Source: a virus
Strand: one strand, 5' to 3'
DNA: 21,429 bases
IMG/VR virus record: IMGVR_UViG_3300020159_003004
Span: 1 to 21,429 of that record
Shown one piece after another: positions 18,201 to 21,429 of the stretch (its first letter is position 1; each line of letters starts with the position of its first letter). The notes beneath the pieces were generated by a model. That model was not told the DNA's origin. It ran no database searches and saw only the letters and a program-made list of their open reading frames with translations. The position numbers and the translations under genes were made by a program.

Positions 18201-18377
18201 AGAATCAAGTTTTACATACTGGTCAATATTTTGCAATAGATCGATTGGAGCTCCTTGAAACTCCTGAGCAAGATAGTATTGCGTTAGAAATTCTCCTACA
18301 AGAGGATACTCTTCTTTGACGTATTGTGGGACTTGACTTTTTACAATATCCTTTAGTTGAATTCTTTTTTCTATCAT
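6225..18377 (-). CDS. Giant modular baseplate/virion protein at the gp7 position (4050 aa)
   Basis: One open frame encodes 4050 residues, about four times T4 gp7 (roughly 1030). Its position between gp6 and gp8 and its N-terminus support a gp7-like wedge role. Residues 1-40 contain VPQYVKEEYPLVGEFLTQYY. A small module with SIDDEVIAY and CYRGFSG follows (about 100-127), then a helical block with IKDFYKSKGTDRSFEILFKA (about 207-226). Beyond this it is a mosaic of beta-rich repeats: GxGY...P modules (about 739-800, 1056-1186, 2096-2246, 3353-3493, 3766-3856), 'TGDxVxY...YYV..V..N' modules (about 579, 839, 950, 1849, 2994), a YHYH-type domain (about 1208-1350), a block with YYQNFSYSIKSKIP (about 2440-2496) and two tandem sandwich-like modules (about 2722-2936). 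There is no signal peptide or membrane segment. It is probably an outer wedge or fibre-like decoration; gp7 homology is inferred from synteny. Confidence 0.85.
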   Translation of the reverse strand: MIEKRIQLKDIVKSQVPQYVKEEYPLVGEFLTQYYLAQEFQGAPIDLLQNIDQYVKLDSITNLKTSTVLGSDITSFDENITINLLDSETGTDGFPEKYGLISIDDEVIAYETRTPNGFTNCYRGFSGIVAYKNTNVGIASTYKLRTSDQLIFKDSNAESHSAGTKIYNLSNLFLKEFLIKTKYQISPGFENRSFTEKVNESTLLKQIKDFYKSKGTDRSFEILFKALYGDEVKVIRPKDFLFRPSDAQYKVTNDLVVELISGPIQDIQNLTLFQNTYQNITKAYGTVSEIENVVSDDGRSFYKLKIDGGYNRDPAFDGAIYGKFAVHPKTRSIGQFTFGSSVIDVDSTVGFPNQGEISVEFSNQTTGIVSYTTKNLTQFLGCSNVNYSIENNSKIGINTYASAVTGFGTEIKVRINSILNSVAISTGNYFYSKNDTATIPTLGYQGKSTLDNGWVFNTSPTYEVESYEVIDSSDQTYSVTLKNRHAFQTGDILEIVEGDVVISNSTVLDVLSEKTVVIIGQGLLKGNGFKVRRKILKVNSSKFLDANILSANIQNIYKDGEKTLIAAPSIPNYVNQQLNATDRSIIFSGIFQGSTFTITSLEDHGFYTGDSVYYTPEKTELTSIDIDGNSSTSSVVSSTLFDEGIYFIKRVDANNVKFAKSKSDILNEEFISLENQTTVNNNTIEPYEFAGKTLESQKLLREVSPPETTNLFEETISGFTGILVNGVEILNYKGKDKIIYGPIEDIEILSEGTNYDIINTPQIIINDSVGTGATGYCAVSGSLNEIRIVNPGFDYLDTPTVRITGGNGSGAKARANMKLVVHEVTFNSELKSDLVGIGSTISTIGFSTAHKFRNGEGVIYKTFGQKSVTGLTTDATYYVSNVSTTKIKLHRNFNDAISGINTIFLTGHGVGNHSFETINKKSILASVTVENTGFGYQNKKRTVSASGINTSTDSIYIKNHDFSSGEIVTYSTSGNVIGGLSNNTNYVVTKVDKNNFRVSQVGSGNLSEDFYYKTKQYIDITSTNGDTHIFNYPTISVELVGNVGISTSYKAQIEPIFRGSIKSIHMTSGGSSYGVEDIFNLDRQPLITIASGSNAEFQPVISNGKIKQVLVNNVGRNYTSSPNLIISGSGSGAVLTPVISNNQIVEVKVIDEGSGYLQESTSIVAVHPGSGATFRAKIKSWTVNLFQKYISKISEDDGFLTIGTGKEFGLQYSHIYAPRKLRELIFSKDQAGKTLYSNSDLRISNSVEINSTDHSPIIGWAYDGNPIYGPYGYSTKSGGVVSQMKSGYRLQLSSSRPSLNHFPEGFFIEDYIYYNSNDETVLDENNGRFCITPDYPKGTYAYFATLDNSSVESSGPFARYKKPIFPYLIGNKFKSKPNKFNFDRFSNQNVIDLNKTNWVRNTYPYNIIENESTYEYITIPNKLNQTIDVVGVSPGYVDSIGILTGGNNYQVNDPLVFNNIDSGGNIRGFSAAAVVSKIVGKTISNISVASSTLNNVEFYPIGNKGEYILYNENPHNFTDFDLVSVSGLSTTSSLIEGNYVAGIETSKLSLVGIGTSTIGIGTIGATGIVTYISVRGSLGFSNIRENDILSMDNEKVKVLNIDNISSRLRILRQISGTVGTSHSVTTVIYENPRRLKINSGFKTDYSYSINKEIYFNPSESIAIGTNTSVGVGITITFSNPGAGATQVFIENGSIYLPNHQLNTGDQLTYKTNTGTPISIYSVGVGTTSLINNSSVYVAKFNDNFIGISTVKVGLGSTGFFAGIGNTTSNIRPVFFTGFGTGVYHSFVTNYSVITGQVSRNVVTVSTAQTHGLLNDDYVEVDVSPSITTSITLKYNDYNRKIVVNPKSFSAGDVNITTNTITIINHNFNSGDKVIHTSTSPSGGLIDQKTYYIIFVDKNNVRLSDSYFNSTKRVPDVINITSASSGVLSQVNPSLKLYKNSVVEFDLSDSSLSYTYQSTRYSAFRFEIFKDREFKNIFDTSEYSSTFNVQRTGIVGISSDAKLRLIVNEQLPKVLYYNLIPVYESTLPIEKQEILADDSINSYNELQIEKSFYNGTHKVSISTTTSFNYFLTRQPEASSYISSTSDLNYYTDSISAYGPIKNIKVLNRGVNYYTLPAISSVTSNIGAGAVLEVQSNSVGRITKTKIMNVGFDYPSDCTLKPKVALPKIIKIDSLTSFQSVGVSSFGRGYVSAPKLLVFDGKTGQIVPEVDLRYELGKNQVEIKNNSYGMYNTNPVILPIQNSNGVGIRTVSYNNSTKKVTIGLSTGYNTSDAFPFKVNDKVLIENISVGIGSTAKGFNSENYNYQLFTLTDIDANIGGIGSVSYSLDGYLSGTEFPGSFDASNSAGRIIPEKFFPQFVSILKKNDYRVGEIVKSGDSTGLVESWDPIINYLKVSTKDEFEVNNKIEGLSSKTQGFASSITEFDYYAVLDSTSKVESGWETSAGFLNNEEQRIQDNFYYQNFSYSIKSKIPFETWNDAVSTLNHTVGFKKFSDLQIESKVSPETNTSLTVGVSTQITGVDVIVDMIGLGDLNCFYDFDLSKENSLRIGTRVFSNRISFNNRILTDYFESFGNRVLLIDDISSQFNSNPRPTNYAEVHRFDLRDIRAQKYITYIKDRRYTGQRQVMLVTLIHDNINGYLNQYGRVETSYDLGSFDLAVSGSDGILNYYPTKYTVNDYDVTTLSYNLKNNLSGVGSTTIGPIVNINTTNTSVSAASTVNVVSFATTYTSAKILIEMSGGDGEYEFDELNLVHDGTNVELIEYGQLTTGSLTTPLSSSGYGTYYPYISGSTVKVDFISNAGIGTTTYIDAITVSIANTSSVGVGTLEMKHAVLTAKTTSIASSTSPTASPILEYSGEYSAAYCLVQVTDLTNNRHQISEVVMIDDDAYPEPYVTEFGNLETHSGIGTIGGVITGIGETTQLTFTPLPNIETQVKVYANILRIQDDSRDIVDLDNGTIETNYANYYGTESDLKRAFNLTHNGAQIFERYFDGSNAGIVSLTDNTIEIPGHFFVTGEKVTYTSAGAGTTTAIGIATTTITGLGSTDKLPSTLYIVKVNENKVKVATSATDSLKSIPNVLDLTTVGVGATHKFTSHNQNAKVLISIDNIIQSPVVATAQTTTLAVNAFTTDDLLYFTGITSFFGGDLIRIGSEIMKIEGVGIGSTNAIRVRRPWLGTTVAGYSTGTIVTKVRGTYNIIDNTLNFVEAPYGNIPIGSITNPPDERDWSGISTSSHFHGRSFMRSGIVNSSNESYYKNYIFDDVSDNFTGVNRTFALKTSGSNVTGISNENAIILINDVFQGPGSDVNYTLSESVGITSITFTGTATSVSYDVNSSNLPTGGIIISVGSTEGFGYQPLVAAGGTAIVSVAGTISSISIGNSGSGYRSGIQTVRVGVQTYDSNGFYLNFIGTAAVSGGNIVSIAITNPGVGYTSTNPPKVIFDDPLSYSDIPLVYSSSSPIGIGTAATIDVVVGQGSSVIDFEIKNTGYGYRENEILTVPIGGLVGIPTTSSFKEFQITVQNIFSDKFTGWSLGELQSFDDISGLFDSETTTFPLTVNGNLTSIKAAKGSNINVQDLLLVFVNDILQVPGQGYIFEGGSIITFTEAPKGTSLGIPGTNDTCKILFYKGSGTVDVVERNILETVKIGDQLIFGYDSSIGQQPTLQEEERTVTSILATDLVNTNPYFGPGNTGDESLSRTITWCRQTEDKIIDEKEITKDRMLYEPTINPTAYLIQPVGVGTTIVYVDNLRPFFNPINESQTSLTFQNRVTLISQDEKVGASATAIVSAAGTITSISISDGGKGYISTPSISIGNTAQSIGLGTTAIASASVLSGVVTTITLTNAGTGYTSTNPPSVLIEPPTSVIETNSVESYSGDSGVVVGFGTTMVGSDYRLIFDLHIPIDSYLRSSSIVGTSVTMSGITTGDFFVVYNSNVGVASTSFTSKTSSGSNIGTGTQFVDNVYQVISVTNVSVANTSIGISTIGTATTLVRRVNVNVVGFSTSNASSITTSKYIGEFSWGKILLTSRVSDNEFNFYGNSGVSGITTSAAVNRSTSLKYKNYIV
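6810..8645 (-). repeat. Duplicated super-module near the C-terminus of the giant protein
   Basis: The same two-part unit occurs twice, at residues about 3245-3493 and 3524-3856. Part one starts FDDVS / FDDIS, followed by a TFxL strand and a 'IILINDVFQGPG' / 'LLVFVNDILQVPG' segment. Part two contains TAIVSVAGTISSISI / TAIVSAAGTITSISI, then a GSGY / GKGY turn, and ends in GVGYTSTNPP / GTGYTSTNPP. At the DNA level a 23-base stretch at 8098-8120 matches 6853-6875 at 21 of 23 positions in the same frame. The spacing between YTSTNPP copies is 415 codons. Confidence 0.75.
9570..10210 (-). repeat. Two tandem sandwich-like modules in the giant protein
   Basis: Two consecutive segments at residues about 2722-2809 and 2849-2936 share one pattern: SA followed by a hydrophobic strand (ILIEMSGGD; YCLVQVTDL), a [FS]-[DE]-E-[LV] segment with an acidic loop (DELNLVHDG; SEVVMIDDD), a Glu-[YF]-Gly core (IEYGQLTT; TEFGNLET), a Gly-Thr turn, and a final strand pair (KVDFISNAGIGTTTYIDAIT; LTFTPLPNIETQVKVYANIL). 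The residue-level similarity is low but the order of landmarks is the same in both. I judge this an old internal duplication of a beta-sandwich domain. Confidence 0.6.
14328..14757 (-). other. YHYH-type domain embedded in the giant protein
   Basis: Residues about 1208-1350 carry the signature of the YHYH domain family: HSPIIGWAYDGNPIYGPYGY, then a Gly/Ser linker, then LDENNGRFCITPDYPKG followed by TYAYFATLD. The name-giving YHYH motif is not visible. The nearest equivalent is QYSHIYAP at about residues 1210-1217. Family membership rests on the downstream signature, which matches well. The function of the domain is not known to me. It is flanked on both sides by beta-rich repeat modules, so it looks like an inserted globular domain. 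Confidence 0.8.
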
Positions 18378-18381
18378 TTTA

Positions 18382-20307
18382 TTATAATCTTACTAGGTTC
18401 CCGTTGTTGTAACTTGAAGAAACAATATATTTTGATGCAGAAGGATCTAATCCAGAAGCAATCTCATCAACAACCATTTCAAAATTGCTGCTATTAATAT
18501 CTAGTTGCAAATAAAGATCCTGTTTTCCGACAACATCATTTGATTTTGGTATTGCGGAAATTTCTATAATTGGTTGACCATCTTTAATTTTTCCTGACAA
18601 TATATTGATAGGATTAATAGTTATGATGCCATTTTTATAGTCTATTGTGCCAACTCCTCTTCTTAAAATACTTGGCGTTCTTGAGTTGGTTGCATTAACA
18701 GTAAACAGGAATAAAGTACCAGTTTCTCTATTTGTATTTGGAATGTCTCCCAAGTAAACCGTTTGAGATATTCCCGCAATTTGAAAACCAGTTGATTTGA
18801 TATTATATCCATCCATACTGAATATGTGAAACTCATTTCCAAATGATATTTGATACTCAGCAAAAGTATTTAAGAGAACTCTTAAATCTCTTCTCATTTG
18901 AATGTTAGTAATATTTGAAGTTATTGATTCATGACTATCATCAATCAACTTCAAAAATTTACTATATTTGAATCTGGCACCATATCTATTCAATTCTGTG
19001 GATTCAGAATACTTAGTAACATTTGTCTGAATAATACTTGAAACGAATGCAGAAGATGGTGCTAGATTTGTATTATAGTAAACTTTTGAGTTAACTTCAA
19101 CATAAAGATACTTTAGATCTAAAATTTCCGGAACTATTCCAGCAACTGCATATTTTTTTAGTTTTAACTTTATACTTTCTTTTTCTAAATTTGGTAAAAA
19201 GTCACCAAATCTTGGTTTTATACTAATAAAGACTTTTCCATATTGTGGTGGTATCAGTTCCTCCCCACCAAAAACAGAAATAGCGTCAGTTTCTGGATAA
19301 ATTCTTGATGGAATTAAAGTTTCAAAATCATTTGCAGTTAAAGCTCTATTTTGAGATGCATAAATTCTTGGTGCATATTTTTTAATAGACTCTACGGACT
19401 CAATGTTTTCTCCACCTCTTGCAGACAGTTCAGTGGTAAGTAGGGAAATACCGGAAGTTACAGTATACTCAATAGAGTTTCTTGTATAAGTCAGTCTTCC
19501 AGAAAATGTGAAAGAATTTACTCCATTTGCACCATCACCATTTGAACTTATATAATTTGCAGTTACAAAGTTACCTTCTTCTAGTTTCTTGCCAAATATT
19601 CCATCACCAAAAATTAATTCATATCTTTCATCTTCTATTTCTTGAATAAAATATACATTTGAAGATCCATTTATATCAAATAAACTATCTTGATATGCAT
19701 ATTTTACTGAAGTCGTTGCATTCTCATTACTTTTAACTGAAACCGATATTAAATTCGTGTCAATTCCAGAATTTGGGAGAATAAATCTCTGATTAGGATT
19801 TCTAGAGGAATATGTAAAGTTATTCGTGAGTAGAATTCCCTCATTTATCTTCACATTAGTAAAAGTTGCTTGCTGATTGAAGACAGGAACTGTAATATCT
19901 TCTAATATTGAGAAAGCAAAAGATTGATTGCCAAAATTTCCAGATGAAGTAGATACAATACCCTTTTTTAAAGTCAGAGAGGATGGAGATGGTGTTACAT
20001 TAGAGAGATCTACGAAAAAAGATACTGTTGCAGACGCAGATTTTCTTGAACGAGGTACATATCCTATGTTTCTTGCAAGTGCAACCACATTCTCTCTGAG
20101 TGTTGCACTATCAATAAACACTTCATTCGCAACCATATTAGCATTATATGAGCTAATGTAGGTGTTATATGCCAAAACATCAAGAATAGTTGAGAGATTA
20201 GACCCCTCAAAATCATAATCAGTAAAATTGGGATTTGCTTTTAGATAATCTCTAAGCGTTGCTTTAACCTGATCGAAATCTAGGTTAGAAAAGTTTACTA
20301 GTGGCAT
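18382..20307 (-). CDS. gp6: Baseplate wedge subunit gp6 (baseplate J-like family)
   Basis: This is the central scaffold of the baseplate wedge. In T4, gp6 dimers join the six wedges into the inner ring and contact gp25, gp53 and gp7. The protein is 641 residues against 660 for T4 gp6. The N-terminal helical region is typical: DFEGSNLSTILDVLAYNTY, then YNANMVANEVFID and TLRENVVALARNIGYVPRS (about residues 33-91). A J-like core follows, with YELIFGDGIFGKKLEEG (about 232-248), a SARGGENIESVE segment, and a KYAPRIYASQNRALTANDFE helix (about 309-328), then YGKVFISIKPR. The rest is a beta-rich C-terminal arm. The gene starts two bases after gp25 and ends four bases before the giant gene, so these are probably one transcript. 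Confidence 0.95.
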   Translation of the reverse strand: MPLVNFSNLDFDQVKATLRDYLKANPNFTDYDFEGSNLSTILDVLAYNTYISSYNANMVANEVFIDSATLRENVVALARNIGYVPRSRKSASATVSFFVDLSNVTPSPSSLTLKKGIVSTSSGNFGNQSFAFSILEDITVPVFNQQATFTNVKINEGILLTNNFTYSSRNPNQRFILPNSGIDTNLISVSVKSNENATTSVKYAYQDSLFDINGSSNVYFIQEIEDERYELIFGDGIFGKKLEEGNFVTANYISSNGDGANGVNSFTFSGRLTYTRNSIEYTVTSGISLLTTELSARGGENIESVESIKKYAPRIYASQNRALTANDFETLIPSRIYPETDAISVFGGEELIPPQYGKVFISIKPRFGDFLPNLEKESIKLKLKKYAVAGIVPEILDLKYLYVEVNSKVYYNTNLAPSSAFVSSIIQTNVTKYSESTELNRYGARFKYSKFLKLIDDSHESITSNITNIQMRRDLRVLLNTFAEYQISFGNEFHIFSMDGYNIKSTGFQIAGISQTVYLGDIPNTNRETGTLFLFTVNATNSRTPSILRRGVGTIDYKNGIITINPINILSGKIKDGQPIIEISAIPKSNDVVGKQDLYLQLDINSSNFEMVVDEIASGLDPSASKYIVSSSYNNGNLVRL

Positions 20308-20309
20308 TT

Positions 20310-20711
20310 TTACCTAGTTGGTTGCAAAACAAATTGTAATTCTTGTGCGGGAACGTTGGCTCCTATAATTTGATACTGTATTAATACATCAAAAGAGTTA
20401 TTATCATAATCGGGGGTCACTACAACGTTTGTTAAATCCACTCTTGGCTCATAATTCACAATTGAGGTTGCAATTTCATCCCTAACGTTTGATGCTGAAA
20501 TTTCATCAACATTTTCAAAAAGCATTTTTGTTATTCTCGATCCAAAATTTGGATTGAAAAATTTCTCGCCGGGAAGGGTAAACACAATATTTCTGATTGA
20601 ACGTGATATTGCACTCTCATTTTTGAGTGCTATCAAGTCACTATTCAGAGGATTGCTCTGAAAAGTCATACTAATGTCTTTGAAACCTTGGCTTACCCTT
20701 TCTAGAGGCAT
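20310..20711 (-). CDS. gp25: Baseplate wedge subunit gp25 (gp25/GPW/TssE family)
   Basis: This is a core component of the contractile-tail baseplate wedge. It is predicted to sit at the sheath-baseplate interface with gp6 and help start sheath assembly, as in T4. At 133 residues it is almost the same length as T4 gp25 (132). Family hallmarks are visible: an N-terminal segment of the type PLNSDLIALKNESAISRSIR, a LPGEKFFNPNFGSRI block followed by KMLFEN (about residues 47-68), and the conserved EPR motif in NYEPRV (about 87-92). A C-terminal beta-strand region ends in LQPTR. The ATG follows a late-promoter-like element by 20 bases, but no good Shine-Dalgarno sequence is present: an AGGT lies 16 bases upstream, too far for normal use. 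The stop is two bases before gp6. Confidence 0.95.
   Translation of the reverse strand: MPLERVSQGFKDISMTFQSNPLNSDLIALKNESAISRSIRNIVFTLPGEKFFNPNFGSRITKMLFENVDEISASNVRDEIATSIVNYEPRVDLTNVVVTPDYDNNSFDVLIQYQIIGANVPAQELQFVLQPTR
20313..20315 (-). promoter_or_regulatory. Short ribosome binding site for gp6
   Basis: The minus strand reads AGG five bases before the gp6 ATG, inside the last sense codon of gp25 (AGG TAA AA ATG). The two-base intergenic gap and this placement suggest translation of gp6 coupled to gp25. The signal is short and therefore tentative. Confidence 0.45.
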
Positions 20712-20731
20712 TGAATAGTATAATTCTACCT

Positions 20732-20744
20732 TATTTATTAAGGA
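20732..20744 (-). promoter_or_regulatory. T4-type late promoter-like element upstream of gp25
   Basis: The minus strand reads TCCTTAATAAATA, containing AATAAATA, which matches the T4 late promoter TATAAATA at 7 of 8 positions. It ends 20 bases before the gp25 ATG and overlaps the stop codon of the 84-residue gene. The identical 13-mer precedes gp8, which strengthens the call. In T4, such sites are read by host RNA polymerase carrying the phage factors gp55 and gp33. Whether this one is used has not been shown. Confidence 0.6.
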
Positions 20745-20992
20745 TTTTTGGATTCATAGATTGGTTCTGTGCCATATTCCCAATCATCATAGTCTTCATC
20801 ATTACGAATTTGTGAGTGAATTTCGCTCTGATAAAAAAAGTCATGCTTTTTGGGTGTTAGTTCATCATTCGCTATCTCACGAAGCATTTTTTGCTTCTCA
20901 ATTTTAGTTTCCCAACCATACTCACTTGATAAAAACTCTGTTCCCCACTGATTTCTCATAAAATTCTGGTCTTTATCGACTTGTTTGGTCAT
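20738..20992 (-). CDS. Small acidic hypothetical protein (84 aa)
   Basis: This is a short, highly charged protein of unknown function. It begins MTKQVDKDQNFMRNQWG, has a Lys/Glu-rich middle that may be helical (about residues 28-45), and ends in an acidic, aromatic tail containing NDEDYDDWEYG. No catalytic motif, signal peptide or membrane segment is visible. The start is well supported by an AGGAG seven bases upstream. It overlaps the preceding gene by 20 bases, and its stop codon lies within the late-promoter-like element that serves gp25. Its place directly before the wedge genes suggests a small virion or assembly protein. The family is not recognised, although the reading frame itself looks real. 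Confidence 0.75.
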   Translation of the reverse strand: MTKQVDKDQNFMRNQWGTEFLSSEYGWETKIEKQKMLREIANDELTPKKHDFFYQSEIHSQIRNDEDYDDWEYGTEPIYESKNP

Positions 20993-21428
20993 TTTTTTGC
21001 TCCTGATCTGTTAAATCAGAACTTTTTACGGGGTTGCTATCCCGAATATTTGTAATTTCGTACATAAAATCATCAGATGTTTCAATTTTACGACGATTTT
21101 CGACTGAATATTCGGTTAGATCGATTTCATACCCTGGATTTTTAGTAATTCTATTCTTAGTCCATGCATCATCGTACCATAAAATCTTATTATTGGGATA
21201 TGCATAGAAGTTTCCATTATCCATCTTGAAGAAATGAGCACATTTATGCTCTGGAGTCTCACTAAAGTTAGTATTCAGAGTAGATTTTGACTCCCATGAC
21301 CAATCAAGAGTGAATAGATATGTTCCTTCATTCTTTTCTCCGCGATAGTTAATCAATTCAGCACGTAAGTTAGCCAATCTTGAACGTACTTGAACATCAA
21401 TATAAGGAGAAAAGCAATCCCACCACAT
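20973..21428 (-). CDS. Hypothetical phage protein, probably 5'-partial at the right edge
   Basis: I do not recognise this protein with confidence. The first Met available lies one base from the window edge and is followed at once by a WWDCFSPY stretch that looks like the inside of a protein, so the true start is probably beyond the window. The visible 151 residues include a Trp-rich segment (LDWSWESK, about residues 42-49), a segment with spaced aromatics (AHFFKMDNGNFYAYPNNK, about 64-81, then ILWYDD) and a polar, charged C-terminal tail ending NDQTSR. There is no signal peptide or membrane segment. It is first in transcription order, and its last 20 bases overlap the start of the 84-residue gene, so the two are probably translationally coupled. 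Its position beside gp25 suggests a virion or assembly role, but that is inference from context only. Confidence 0.7.
   Translation of the reverse strand: MWWDCFSPYIDVQVRSRLANLRAELINYRGEKNEGTYLFTLDWSWESKSTLNTNFSETPEHKCAHFFKMDNGNFYAYPNNKILWYDDAWTKNRITKNPGYEIDLTEYSVENRRKIETSDDFMYEITNIRDSNPVKSSDLTDQEQKNDQTSR
20999..21004 (-). promoter_or_regulatory. Ribosome binding site for the 84-residue gene
   Basis: The minus strand reads AGGAGC, with AGGAG seven bases before the ATG at 20992. This is the best Shine-Dalgarno sequence in the window. It lies inside the end of the upstream gene, and it supports the chosen start despite the 20-base gene overlap. Confidence 0.8.
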
Positions 21429-21429
21429 A

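Noticed and set aside
6225-18377. The possibility that the giant frame is a bacterial adhesin or RTX-type toxin
   Set aside because: It sits between gp6 and gp8 with near-zero spacing, has no secretion signal, and shows no Gly/Asp nonapeptide calcium repeats; the Gly-rich motifs are of the GIGT/GxGY type.
8869-20161. Several other 60-80 codon frames on both strands, for example at 11534-11743 (minus), 12948-13193 (plus) and 18663-18863 (minus)
   Set aside because: All lie fully inside strongly supported genes in another frame, with no ribosome site or recognisable protein features.
1-21429. CRISPR arrays, tRNA genes, insertion sequences and terminators
   Set aside because: No regularly spaced direct repeats with spacers, no cloverleaf-like sequence, no transposase, and no GC-rich hairpin with a T-run was seen in the few short intergenic gaps. 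Repeats present are protein-coding modules. This was read by eye, not computed.

Overview
The window is a leftward-transcribed (all minus strand), AT-rich block of phage virion genes. It comes from a T4-like contractile-tailed phage (myovirus). The T4-like order 25-6-[7]-8, the long gp8, the very large protein at the gp7 position and the Gly/Ile/Val/Thr-rich 'VGIGT/GIST' protein style all suggest a marine cyanophage of Prochlorococcus or Synechococcus, or a close marine relative such as a pelagiphage. The host is an inference; no host-derived metabolic gene lies in the window.

In transcription order (high to low coordinates) the genes are as follows. First come two small unrecognised proteins: the right-edge gene at 20973-21428, probably incomplete at its 5' end, and an 84-residue acidic protein at 20738-20992. 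Next are the baseplate wedge protein gp25 (20310-20711) and the wedge protein gp6 of the baseplate J-like family (18382-20307). A single uninterrupted 4050-residue ORF at the gp7 position (6225-18377) fills more than half the window. It is followed by wedge protein gp8 (4641-6191) and a large DUF4815-type structural protein (1-4634) that runs off the left edge.

Genes are packed with gaps of 2 to 33 bases or short overlaps, and no non-coding stretch approaches 300 bases. Two late-promoter-like elements sharing an identical 13-mer lie just upstream of gp25 and of gp8. They suggest a gp25-gp6-gp7-position unit and a gp8-DUF4815 unit, both expressed late.

Functionally this is the baseplate wedge and its peripheral proteins. 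gp25 and gp6 form the conserved wedge core, gp8 and the gp7-position protein form the outer wedge, and the DUF4815 protein sits where T4 encodes gp9/gp10, the fibre-attachment proteins. The main object of interest is the 4050-residue protein. It has a conserved-looking N-terminal region, an embedded YHYH-type domain apparently lacking the eponymous motif, and at least five families of internally repeated beta-rich modules, including a duplicated super-module near the C-terminus. No CRISPR array, tRNA, insertion sequence, attachment site or clear terminator was seen.
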